A DNA stretch of 64,000 nt from Frigidibacter sp. (GTDB lineage Bacteria > Pseudomonadota > Alphaproteobacteria > Rhodobacterales > Rhodobacteraceae), in the NCBI RefSeq assembly GCF_030695035.1, contig NZ_JAUYTT010000019.1, positions 1 to 64,000 on the forward strand, written 5' to 3'. A program made the translations under genes and the position numbers. Positions 53,506 to 63,240 of the stretch are shown in pieces (within the stretch, counting starts at the first letter, position 1; every line of letters starts with the position of its first letter). The notes under the pieces were generated by a model that saw only the letters and a program-made list of their open reading frames with translations, was not told the DNA's origin and did not search any database.

Positions 53506-53957
53506 AAGCGGACGCCCGCCGCGTCTATGCCTGGGAGGATCGGGTGGTGGCGCCGCTGGACAAATCCCGCGTGCCCTTCGCGCAGATGCAGGCGATCATC
53601 GACCATGTCTGGGCGGCGGAAGGCCTGCGCTGGCCGCCGCGCATCCGCCCCCGCAAGGCCACCCGCGCCACCCTGGCCACCGGCAGCCGCCTGGCGATCG
53701 AGGCGCCGGAGGAATTGCCGAGCTGGGTGCTGCTGCACGAGGTCGCCCACGCCCTGGCCGACCGGGATGATGGCAGGCCTGGCGACCACGGCCCGGATTT
53801 CGTCGGCCTGTACGTGAACCTCCTGGTGCGGCATGCACGGCTGGACCGGGACATGCTGGCGGCGTCCCTGGCGGCGGCCGGCATCCCCTGGAACCCCGCG
53901 GCGCGCCCTGCCTTGCTTGTTTCGCCGCCTCTTACTTCGCCGGCAGCCGGACGATGA
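53502..53957 (+). CDS. Small SprT-like / TIGR04338-type zinc metallopeptidase
   Basis: A 151-residue predicted metallohydrolase. The motif HEVAHALADR (HExxH) follows a strand PSWVLLHE, with GDHGPDFVGLYVNLL as the probable third-ligand region (His/Asp). It has no signal peptide. It resembles small SprT-like or TIGR04338-type proteins. It is translationally coupled to the DUF2786 gene. The 3' end overlaps the convergent sensor kinase gene by 26 bases. The substrate is unknown. Confidence 0.82.
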   Translation: MKADARRVYAWEDRVVAPLDKSRVPFAQMQAIIDHVWAAEGLRWPPRIRPRKATRATLATGSRLAIEAPEELPSWVLLHEVAHALADRDDGRPGDHGPDFVGLYVNLLVRHARLDRDMLAASLAAAGIPWNPAARPALLVSPPLTSPAAGR

Positions 53958-55629
53958 AGCGGGCGCCCAGGATGGCGCCGCTGGCATCGCGCCGGTTCTC
54001 CGCCGCGATGCGCCCGCGCAACCCCTCGACGATCTGCTTCGAGATGGACAGGCCAAGGCCGGAATGCTGGCCGAACCGCTCCCCGGTCGGGCGTTCGCTG
54101 TAGAAGCGGTCGAAGATCGATTCCAGCTTGGCATCGGGGATGCCTGGCCCCTCATCCTCGACGATGAACTCCACCATCTGCCCCACATTGCGCGCCCGCA
54201 TCACCACATGCCCGCCCTTCGGGCTGAAGGAGATGGCGTTGCCGATCAGGTTGCGGAATACCTGCACCAGCCGCCCCTCCACACCGCGCACCACCAGGCC
54301 TTCGGCCGGCGCCTCGATCTCCAGCGTCGGGTCCTCCTCCTCCCGCGTCGCGGCGTGCAGCTCGCCCAGCGCACCGAGGATGGGCGCGATATCGACCGGC
54401 GTGGCGATGGTGCGCGACAGCTCGGCATCCACCCTTGAACTGTCGGCGATGTCGTTGATCAGCCGGTCCATCCGCACTGCGTCGTCGGAGATGATGGCGA
54501 GCAGGCGGCGCTGCTTCACCGGGTCCTCGATGCGGCGCAGTGTCTCGATGGCCGACCGCACGCTGGTCAGCGGGTTGCGCAGCTCATGCGCCACATCCGC
54601 CGCGAAACGCTCATTGGCGTCGATCCGCGCCCACAGCGCGCGCGCGGCGGTCTGCAGGTCTCGCGCCAGCACGCCGATCTCATCCTCCCGCCGCAGCAGG
54701 GGGGGCGGCACGCTGCCGCCACGGCCCTCGCCTTCGCGCATCGCGGCGGCGGCGCTGGCGAGTTGCAGGATCGGCGTCGCGATGGTGCGCGACAGATACA
54801 GCGACAGCAGCACCGTCAGGATCAGCGCGAGCGAGAACAGCGCCAGCACGGAGACGCGGATATCCAGCAGCCGCGCATCCACCTCCCGCGCTTCCCGCGT
54901 CAGCAGCACGATGCCGACGGAAGCGGCGCCGCTGCGCGCGGGTTCGGCGACCGAGACCAGCAGGCGGCCATCCGCGGTGCGGCGGATGTAGGGGCGCACG
55001 CCGCCCTCCAGCGCCAGGCGCAGCTCCTCCCGCCGATCGGTTCCGGTCCTGTCAGTTCCGGTCCTGTCGGTGCCGCCGAATTCGGGCTGCCAGTCGAAGG
55101 ACGGGGCGTTGGGGTTCACATCCACCAGCATCTGGTCCTGCGCGCCACGCGGCAGGATGGTCAGCACCCGTTCATAGATGCCGGCGATGGTGCCGGCGAA
55201 GGCGTCGCGCGGCTCCGGCGGGGGCAGGGGTTCCGTCACGATGGCGCCGCCGGGGCCTTCGCGCACGCGGCTGTCGGCCACCAGCAGGCCGGTATTATCG
55301 AACAGCCGGGCCTGGGTGTTGGGCGATGGCTCCACCAGGCGGCGCAGCAGCGGACGGGCGGCTTCCGGCACCAGGATGGTGCGGTCGTCGCGCGGGCGGG
55401 CGGCAGCCTCCCCGATCGCGGCGGCATAGATGCGCGCCTGGGTGCGGAGCGACTCGACCTCGGCCGCCAGCAGTCCGTTCTGGTACTGGTCGAGATACAG
55501 CAGCGTGGCCGCCAGCAGGGCCGGCGGCAGGGCGTTCATCAGCAGGATGCGGCGCAGCAGCGGCGAGAGCCAGCGCCGGCGCCGCTTTTCCGTGACGGGG
55601 GGAGGGGGGGCACCGCCCGCATCGGGCAT
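53932..55629 (-). CDS. chvG: ChvG-type sensor histidine kinase
   Basis: Inner-membrane sensor of the ChvG-ChvI (ExoS-ChvI) system controlling envelope, acid and symbiosis responses. The 565-residue protein has two transmembrane segments (about 25-47 and 265-290), a large periplasmic domain between them, and a HAMP segment. The H-box is FAADVAHELRNPLTSVRS, the N-box NLIGNAISFSPKGG, and the G-boxes DEGPGIP and GLGLSI. A 15-base tandem repeat in the periplasmic part encodes GTDRTGTDRTGTDR. The start at 55629 has AGGAAA upstream. The matching regulator gene is 3 kb away rather than adjacent. Confidence 0.88.
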   Translation of the reverse strand: MPDAGGAPPPPVTEKRRRRWLSPLLRRILLMNALPPALLAATLLYLDQYQNGLLAAEVESLRTQARIYAAAIGEAAARPRDDRTILVPEAARPLLRRLVEPSPNTQARLFDNTGLLVADSRVREGPGGAIVTEPLPPPEPRDAFAGTIAGIYERVLTILPRGAQDQMLVDVNPNAPSFDWQPEFGGTDRTGTDRTGTDRREELRLALEGGVRPYIRRTADGRLLVSVAEPARSGAASVGIVLLTREAREVDARLLDIRVSVLALFSLALILTVLLSLYLSRTIATPILQLASAAAAMREGEGRGGSVPPPLLRREDEIGVLARDLQTAARALWARIDANERFAADVAHELRNPLTSVRSAIETLRRIEDPVKQRRLLAIISDDAVRMDRLINDIADSSRVDAELSRTIATPVDIAPILGALGELHAATREEEDPTLEIEAPAEGLVVRGVEGRLVQVFRNLIGNAISFSPKGGHVVMRARNVGQMVEFIVEDEGPGIPDAKLESIFDRFYSERPTGERFGQHSGLGLSISKQIVEGLRGRIAAENRRDASGAILGARFIVRLPAK

Positions 55630-55751
55630 GGGTCTGGGATTTCCTGAGGCTGCTTGCGGGAAGGTAACGCGGCAGCCTGCCGCAAGGCCATGGCCGTTGC
55701 ATGGCGGCCGCGAAGGGCCAAGACTTACCGGCAAGAACCAGGGGGAACGCG

Positions 55752-57368
55752 ATGCTCGGGCTGATGCAGGACTGGCCGCTTCGGATCCACCGGCTGATCG
55801 ACCACGCCGCCCGCCACCATGGCGGCCGGACCATTGCCAGCCGCAGCGTGGAAGGGCCGATGCATCGCACGGACTACGCCACCCTGCGCCGCCGCTCGCT
55901 CGCCCTGGCGCAGCGCCTGGTGCGGGAGGGGGTGCAGCCCGGTGACCGCGTGGCGACGCTGGCCTGGAACACCTGGCGGCATATCGAGGCCTGGTACGGC
56001 ATCACCGGGGCGGGGGCCATCTACCACACGCTGAACCCGCGCCTGTTCCCGGACCAGATCGCCTGGATCCTGAACCACGCCGAAAGCCGTCTGATGTTTC
56101 TGGACCTGTCCTTCGTGGCGCTGGCGGAGGGCATCGCGGCGAAACTGCCGCATATCACCCGCTACGTGGTCATGACCGACGCGGCCCACATGCCCGCCAC
56201 CAGCCTGCCCGGCGCGGTGGATTACGAAAGCTGGCTGGCCGAGGCCGATGGCGACTTCGCCTGGCTGCCCGGTGAGGAGAATGCCGCCGCCGGCCTCTGC
56301 TACACCTCCGGCACCACCGGGGAGCCGAAGGGGGTGCTGTATTCGCACCGCTCCAACCTGCTGCACGCGCTGGCGGTGGCGGCGCCGGACATGATGGGGC
56401 TTTCGGCGATGGACCGGGTGATGCCGGTGGTGCCGATGTTCCACGCGAATGGCTGGTGCCTGCCCTTCGTCGCGCCGCTCACGGGCGCCGGGCTGGTGCT
56501 GCCCGGGCCGAAGCTGGACGGGCCTTCGCTGCACGCGCTGATGCAGGCGGAAGGCGTCACCTTCACCGCCGCCGTGCCCACCGTCTGGCTCGGCCTGTTG
56601 CAGCATATGGAGGCGACGGGCAGCGAACTCACCACCCTGAAGCGCGTGGTGATCGGCGGTTCCGCCTGCCCGCGCGCCCTGACCAGCGCCTTCGAACAGC
56701 GCGGCATCCATGTGGTCCACGCCTGGGGCATGACCGAGACCAGCCCGATCGGCACCATCTGCGGCGTGAAGCCGGAAGTGGCGGGACGGGATGCGGAGGG
56801 TGTGCTGGATCTGCAGGAAACCCAGGGATTCCCCCCCTTCACGGTGGATATGCGGATCGTCGGCGATGATGGTGTGGAGAAGCCCTGGGACGGCGCCACC
56901 TTCGGCAACCTCCAGGTGCGCGGTCCCACCGTCACGCGCGGCTATTTCCGCACCGGGGATGCGCTGACGGAAGATGGCTGGTTCGAGACGGGCGATGTCG
57001 CGACCATCGATCCTGCCGGCTACATGCACATCACCGACCGCACCAAGGACGTGATCAAGTCCGGCGGCGAATGGATTTCCTCCATCGCGCTGGAAAACCT
57101 GGCGATGGGCCACCCGGATGTGGCGGAAGCCGCCGTGGTCGCCGCCCGCCATCCGAAATGGGATGAGCGGCCGCTGCTGGTGGTGGTGGCGAAGCCCGGC
57201 CGGACGGTGACGCGGGAGGGGATGGTGGCGCATCTGGCGCCGCATGTCGCGAAATGGTGGCTGCCTGATGATGTCGTGGTGGTGGAGGAAATCCCCCACA
57301 CGGCGACCGGCAAGATCCTGAAGACGAAGCTGCGGGAACAGTTCGCGGGGTATTTCGGGGTGCCCTGA
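55752..57368 (+). CDS. AMP-dependent acyl-CoA ligase (fatty acid--CoA ligase type)
   Basis: A 538-residue adenylate-forming enzyme activating a carboxylic acid to its CoA thioester. The P-loop is CYTSGTTGEPKGVLYSH, motif AWGMTETSPIGT, the Asp hinge FETGDVATID and the C-terminal catalytic lysine in TATGKILKTKLRE. The best analogues are medium/long-chain acyl-CoA synthetases of AlkK type (length about 540). The ATG at 55752 has AGGGGG seven bases upstream. It lies between chvG and chvI on the opposite strand, next to a patatin-like lipase. Confidence 0.92.
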   Translation: MLGLMQDWPLRIHRLIDHAARHHGGRTIASRSVEGPMHRTDYATLRRRSLALAQRLVREGVQPGDRVATLAWNTWRHIEAWYGITGAGAIYHTLNPRLFPDQIAWILNHAESRLMFLDLSFVALAEGIAAKLPHITRYVVMTDAAHMPATSLPGAVDYESWLAEADGDFAWLPGEENAAAGLCYTSGTTGEPKGVLYSHRSNLLHALAVAAPDMMGLSAMDRVMPVVPMFHANGWCLPFVAPLTGAGLVLPGPKLDGPSLHALMQAEGVTFTAAVPTVWLGLLQHMEATGSELTTLKRVVIGGSACPRALTSAFEQRGIHVVHAWGMTETSPIGTICGVKPEVAGRDAEGVLDLQETQGFPPFTVDMRIVGDDGVEKPWDGATFGNLQVRGPTVTRGYFRTGDALTEDGWFETGDVATIDPAGYMHITDRTKDVIKSGGEWISSIALENLAMGHPDVAEAAVVAARHPKWDERPLLVVVAKPGRTVTREGMVAHLAPHVAKWWLPDDVVVVEEIPHTATGKILKTKLREQFAGYFGVP

Positions 57369-57483
57369 AGGCGGGCTAGCCTCGCACCCGGATGATACGG
57401 GATGCCGGACATGGCGGGCGCGGAACTGGAGACCGGCGCGGCGGCGCGCTCCCTCACCCCTGGCTGCGGCGCGGCCGGCTGAC

Positions 57484-58440
57484 ATGGCGCGTCCCCGGCT
57501 CGGCATTGCCCTCGGCAGCGGCTCCGCGCGTGGCTGGGCGCATATCGGCGTGCTCGACGCGCTGGCGGAAGCCGGCATCGCCCCCGACATCGTCTGCGGC
57601 ACCTCGATCGGCGCCCTGGTCGGTGCCGCCCATTCGGCCGGCCACCTGGCGAAGCTGCGGGAATGGGTGGAGGCGGCGACCTGGCGGGAGATTGTCGGCC
57701 TGCTGGATGTGCGGCTGACCGGCGGCGGGCTGATCGAAGGCAAGGAACTGCTGGGCTTCCTGAACGGCCTGGGCCTCGCCGGCCCGATCGAGAGCCAGCC
57801 GCTTCGCTTCGCCGCGGTGGCGACGGAACTCGCCACCGGGCGGGAGATCTGGCTGCAGTCCGGCCCGATGCATGAGGCGGTGCGCGCCTCCGCCGCCCTG
57901 CCTGGCCTGTTCAGCCCGGTGCTGCGGGACGGCAAGTGGCTGGTGGATGGCGGGCTGTGCAACCCGGTGCCGGTCTCGGTCTGCCGGGCGCTGGGGGCGG
58001 ATGTCATCATCGCCGTCAACCTGAACGGGGACCTGGTTGGCCGGCGCTTCGAGACCACCCCGCCCACGCCCACGCCCACGCCCACGCCGTCGCCCTCGTC
58101 GTCGCCGGGCCCGGGCGGGGAGGGCATGGCCCGGGCCCTGGCCCAGCTTCCCGCGGCGCTGCGGGACCAGGCGGAGGCGCTGGGGGCGCGGCTATTTCCG
58201 AATGGCGGCGCCCGGAACGGCCTGGCCAGCCCCGGCTATTTCGACGTGCTGGCCAATTCCATCAACATCATGCAGGACCAGATCACCCGCACCCGGCTGG
58301 CCGGGGAGCCGCCGCATGTGCTGCTGCTGCCCCGGCTGCGCGACATGGCGCTGATGGATTTCCACCGGGGGCGAGAGGCCATCGCCGAGGGCCGCGCCTG
58401 CGTCGAACAGGCGCTTCCCGCACTGCGGCGGTATCTTTGA
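57484..58440 (+). CDS. Patatin-like phospholipase, RssA type
   Basis: A 318-residue cytoplasmic serine lipase. The oxyanion-hole loop is GSGSARGWAHIGV, the nucleophile elbow CGTSIGAL and the catalytic dyad Asp in VDGGLCNPVP. It is similar to bacterial RssA/NTE-type patatins. A tract of four CCCACG units at 58063-58086 encodes a Pro-Thr-rich linker before the C-terminal helical segment. That hexamer repeat could vary in length without shifting frame. It is downstream of the acyl-CoA ligase, so released fatty acids could be activated locally. Confidence 0.9.
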   Translation: MARPRLGIALGSGSARGWAHIGVLDALAEAGIAPDIVCGTSIGALVGAAHSAGHLAKLREWVEAATWREIVGLLDVRLTGGGLIEGKELLGFLNGLGLAGPIESQPLRFAAVATELATGREIWLQSGPMHEAVRASAALPGLFSPVLRDGKWLVDGGLCNPVPVSVCRALGADVIIAVNLNGDLVGRRFETTPPTPTPTPTPSPSSSPGPGGEGMARALAQLPAALRDQAEALGARLFPNGGARNGLASPGYFDVLANSINIMQDQITRTRLAGEPPHVLLLPRLRDMALMDFHRGREAIAEGRACVEQALPALRRYL

Positions 58441-58564
58441 CGCGCGCACCGAAGGTGGCCGCGCGGCTGACGCCGCGTAGCCATTCGGAGCATCGTCCCG
58501 AGGCCCGAGGCCTCGTCGTCACGCCCTTGGCGTGCCTGCGGCACGACCGAGCTCAAGGATCTCC

Positions 58565-59266
58565 TCAGGCTTCCTTGTAGCGATAGCCCAGCCCGTACAG
58601 CGTCTCGATCTGCTGGAAATCGTCATCCACCGCGCGGAACTTCTTCCGCACGCGCTTCACATGGCTGTCGATGGTGCGGTCATCGACATAGATGTTCTCG
58701 CCATAGGCGCCGTCGATCAGCTGGTCGCGGTTCTTCACCATGCCGGGGCGCACGGCCAGCGCCTTCACCAGCAGGAATTCCGTGACCGTCAGCTGCACCT
58801 GCTTTCCCTTCCACATGCAGGTGTGCTTCGTCTCATCCAGCACCAGGTCGCCGCGGGCGATGATGCCGCCGGCCGGCGTGCCGCTGCCCTCGGCGCGGCC
58901 GGCCTCGTTGCGGCGCAGCAGGGCGCGGATACGCTCCAGCAGCAGGCGCTGGCTGAACGGCTTGGTGATGTAGTCATCCGCGCCGAGTCGGAGGCCCATC
59001 AGCTCATCCAGCTCGTCATCCTTGCTGGTCAGGAAGATCACCGGCATGGCGCTGCGCTGGCGGAGGCGCTGCAGCAGCTCCATCCCATCCATGCGCGGCA
59101 TCTTGATATCGAGCACCGCGAGGTCCGCCGGCCGGGCCATCAGCCCCTGCAATGCGCTTTCCCCGTCGGTGAAGGTGCGGACGGTGAAACCTTCCTGCTC
59201 CAGGGTCATGGAGACGCTGGTCAGGATGTTGCGGTCGTCATCCACCAGGGCAATGGTGTGCGGCAC
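58565..59266 (-). CDS. chvI: ChvI-type OmpR-family response regulator
   Basis: DNA-binding partner of ChvG. The 233-residue protein has the acidic pocket in [10 protein letters not shown], phosphoacceptor Asp in [13 protein letters not shown], switch Thr in [12 protein letters not shown] and the conserved Lys in YITKPFS. The winged-helix domain runs from about 130, with the recognition helix in [16 protein letters not shown] and the final YGLGYRY. High similarity to ChvI is clear. It is divergent from the HugZ-like and pckA genes; chvI next to pckA is common in alphaproteobacteria. Confidence 0.93.
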   Translation of the reverse strand: MPHTIALVDDDRNILTSVSMTLEQEGFTVRTFTDGESALQGLMARPADLAVLDIKMPRMDGMELLQRLRQRSAMPVIFLTSKDDELDELMGLRLGADDYITKPFSQRLLLERIRALLRRNEAGRAEGSGTPAGGIIARGDLVLDETKHTCMWKGKQVQLTVTEFLLVKALAVRPGMVKNRDQLIDGAYGENIYVDDRTIDSHVKRVRKKFRAVDDDFQQIETLYGLGYRYKEA

Positions 59267-59379
59267 GGGGTGCTCCTCATGGCGCGGGGCGCCGCTAACA
59301 CGGACGCAAGGGCGCCGGTCCGATTCTCTGTAACCGCAGATTGTGGCAAAGCCGGGTCACGCAAAGGGCTGACGAGGAA

Positions 59380-60093
59380 ATGAGCGAGGACGACCACGGA
59401 TTTACCGCCCGCCGCCTGCTGCGCGGTGCCGCTGCCGCCACCCTGGCGACCTCCGCCGAGGGCCAGCCCTTCGCCAGCCTGGTGACGCCTGCGGTGCTGC
59501 CAGACCTGACCGTGCTGCTGCTGCTGTCCGACCTGTCCGAGCACACCCGCCACCTGAAGGCGGAGCCCCGCTGTTCGCTGCTGGCCCAGGGGGTGCCGGA
59601 GAACGCCAACCCGCAGACCGCGCCGCGCGTGACCATCACCGGGCTGGCCGAGCTGGCGCCGGCGGATCTCAAGCCGCGCTGGCTGGCGCGCCACCCCTAT
59701 GCCGCCTTCTACGCCGGTTTCGGCGATTTCCGCCTGTGGCGCATCCGCCCCGCCGCCGCCCTGCTGGTGGCCGGCTTCGCCCGCGCCACCCGGCTGCGCC
59801 AGGCCGATCTGCTGCCCGATCCCGCCGCGGTCGAAGCCCTGGCGGCGGCGGAGGCCGGGATCATCGGCCATGTGAATGATGACCACGCCGATGCGCTGTC
59901 CGCCATCGCCACCGGCCTGCTCGGCAAGCCCGCGGGCGATTGGCGGATGACGGGGGTGGACCCGGATGGCTGCGACCTGGCGGCGGGGGAGGTTGTGGCC
60001 CGGCTGGACTGGCCCGCCCCGGTTGCAGATGCTGGCGGGATTCGCGTGGCGCTTGTGGCGGCGACGCGCGAGGCCCGGGCAAAAATCGGCTAA
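59380..60093 (+). CDS. HugZ-like flavin/heme-binding split-barrel protein with DUF2470
   Basis: A 237-residue protein: an N-terminal pyridoxamine-phosphate-oxidase-like split barrel (LLRGAAAATLATSAEGQPF, then DLSEHTRHLKAEPRCSLLA) and a C-terminal DUF2470 domain (GIIGHVNDDHADALSAIA) with the HVNxDH motif seen in HugZ heme oxygenases. A heme or flavin-linked role is likely; the cofactor is not decidable from sequence. The start at 59380 has GAGGAA close upstream. It precedes pckA by 147 bases. Confidence 0.88.
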   Translation: MSEDDHGFTARRLLRGAAAATLATSAEGQPFASLVTPAVLPDLTVLLLLSDLSEHTRHLKAEPRCSLLAQGVPENANPQTAPRVTITGLAELAPADLKPRWLARHPYAAFYAGFGDFRLWRIRPAAALLVAGFARATRLRQADLLPDPAAVEALAAAEAGIIGHVNDDHADALSAIATGLLGKPAGDWRMTGVDPDGCDLAAGEVVARLDWPAPVADAGGIRVALVAATREARAKIG

Positions 60094-60129
60094 ACAGCGA
60101 AGGTTGAACAAGTAACCAACCGGTTCGCG

Positions 60130-60158
60130 TTGATTGTGACAGCTTACCCGCCCTAATT
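60130..60158 (+). promoter_or_regulatory. Candidate pckA promoter
   Basis: TTGATT (60130-60135) and CTAATT (60153-60158) with a 17-base spacer, in the only AT-rich stretch before pckA. Initiation near 60165 gives a leader of about 75 bases. Confidence 0.35.
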
Positions 60159-60240
60159 TGGCCGCCACGAGCGCCTATCAGGGGACGCACGGTGCGGCTG
60201 GCGCGTTTATGGTCCTGGCGCACCTTTTTGGAGGCTTGCG

Positions 60241-61836
<1,596 letters not shown>

Positions 61837-61950
61837 GGCAGTATCGCGTGATGACTGAGGTGGACCGACCGAAAGTCTGAACCACGCGACCGGACCAGGC
61901 GGGCCCATGATGCGTGGTGAACGCATCCTGGGCCAGCGGGCCGGCCCGGA

Positions 61951-63114
61951 TCAGTCCGGCCGCTCCGTCTCCGCATGCAGCTTGGCGGGCAGGCGGTAGC
62001 TGATCGGGCCCTTGTCGTCGTAGGACATGCCCAGCATGTGGCTGTACTGCCCCGCCCGCCGGCGGCCTTCCTGCCCGGGAATCCACTTCCGCATCAGCCG
62101 GTCCGTCCTGGCGCGGAGCCGGAAGAAGGGCAGCACCCCGAAGGTCGAGAGCTTCGGAAAGTTCAACTGGTCCGCCATCTCGTCGCCGAGCAGGGCGCGT
62201 GAAACGCGATAGACATACTGCGCCAGCTTGCGCCGCTTCCCGGGGTCCGTGATCCCGGCCACCAGGGCGGCGGAGTTGATCAGGCCATTGGCCACCAGGA
62301 TCGCCTCCATATGCGGCGGTGGCTCGCACATCCGCCCGATCCGGACGATGCGCTGCGCATCCTCGGCCGTCACCGCCTGCATCTCCGCCGGCACGCCCAT
62401 CAGGTGGCCGGAGTAGCGCCAGGTGTGCATGAAGCTGTCCACCTCCTCCTGCGTCATCTGCAGGCCGAGCTGCTTGCCGCGCATCAGCAACTGGCCGGAG
62501 AAGGCCGAAGCCGCGAAGGCGATATGCGAGGCGCTGAGCGGCACGCCCCAGGCCGCCTTGTCCCATTCCTCGGAGCGGTTCAGCATCTGGCGGACGCGCG
62601 CATGGATCATCCGGATGCGGACGGACAGTTTCCAGCCTTCCGCCTGCCGGTCCAGCCCGCCCATCATGAAGATCTCGACCAGGTGGCGGTTGTTCTGGTG
62701 CATCCGCGACACGCCGGTATCCGTCACCCGCCCGGTGATGGCGAAGGATTTGCTGATCATCGTGGCGAAGCCCTCGACCAGCACGGCGCCGACGAAGGCG
62801 CCGAGCAGCAGTTCGAGGTTGGCGTGGAAGGCATGGCTGCCGGCGCGCGTGGCCTCCGGATCGTACCAGTCCGGCACGCGCTCGATCTCCGCGAACAGGG
62901 CGCGCATCGGCTCCGGCGCCTCGGCCAGGGCCGCGCCGCCCTCCTCGATACCCTTCTGGATCCAGATCTTTTCCTCGCCAGGCTTGAGCGAGGCGAGCGC
63001 CGCATCGGCCAGGGGGTCGCCCTCGGTGATGAAGCGGAGGTAGGTTTCCGCCATCTGCGGATCGTGCTTGCGTGCCTCGGCGAAGCCAGCAGCATATTCC
63101 GTCGGGATGTTCAT
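61951..63114 (-). CDS. Oxygenase MpaB family protein (DUF2236)
   Basis: A 387-residue soluble protein of the DUF2236/MpaB-type oxygenase family, related to latex-clearing and mycophenolic-acid oxygenases that bind heme b. Family features are the helical core with NNRHLVEIFMMGGLDRQ, KLSVRIRMIHARVRQML (presumed heme-proximal His) and FMHTWRYSGHLMGVP. The substrate is unknown. The ATG at 63114 (MNIPTEYAAG) is chosen; an in-frame ATG further upstream adds an unlikely leader. It is divergent from the SDR gene. Confidence 0.88.
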   Translation of the reverse strand: MNIPTEYAAGFAEARKHDPQMAETYLRFITEGDPLADAALASLKPGEEKIWIQKGIEEGGAALAEAPEPMRALFAEIERVPDWYDPEATRAGSHAFHANLELLLGAFVGAVLVEGFATMISKSFAITGRVTDTGVSRMHQNNRHLVEIFMMGGLDRQAEGWKLSVRIRMIHARVRQMLNRSEEWDKAAWGVPLSASHIAFAASAFSGQLLMRGKQLGLQMTQEEVDSFMHTWRYSGHLMGVPAEMQAVTAEDAQRIVRIGRMCEPPPHMEAILVANGLINSAALVAGITDPGKRRKLAQYVYRVSRALLGDEMADQLNFPKLSTFGVLPFFRLRARTDRLMRKWIPGQEGRRRAGQYSHMLGMSYDDKGPISYRLPAKLHAETERPD

Positions 63115-63240
63115 GGCCGGCGGTTTCCTTCCATTATGGGAGCAGGTCCACGGCCCCACCGCCGCGAACAGCCAACCGGGGCCTGAGCCTGTGCTGCCGA
63201 TCCGATTCAACTTGAATGCAAATCAACGGGGGAAACGCGC

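Noticed and set aside
55725-58127. 800-codon open frame on the minus strand across the acyl-CoA ligase and patatin genes
   Set aside because: It mirrors two well-supported plus-strand genes; the protein is His/Gly/Arg-rich with no recognisable motif. A GC-rich antisense artefact.
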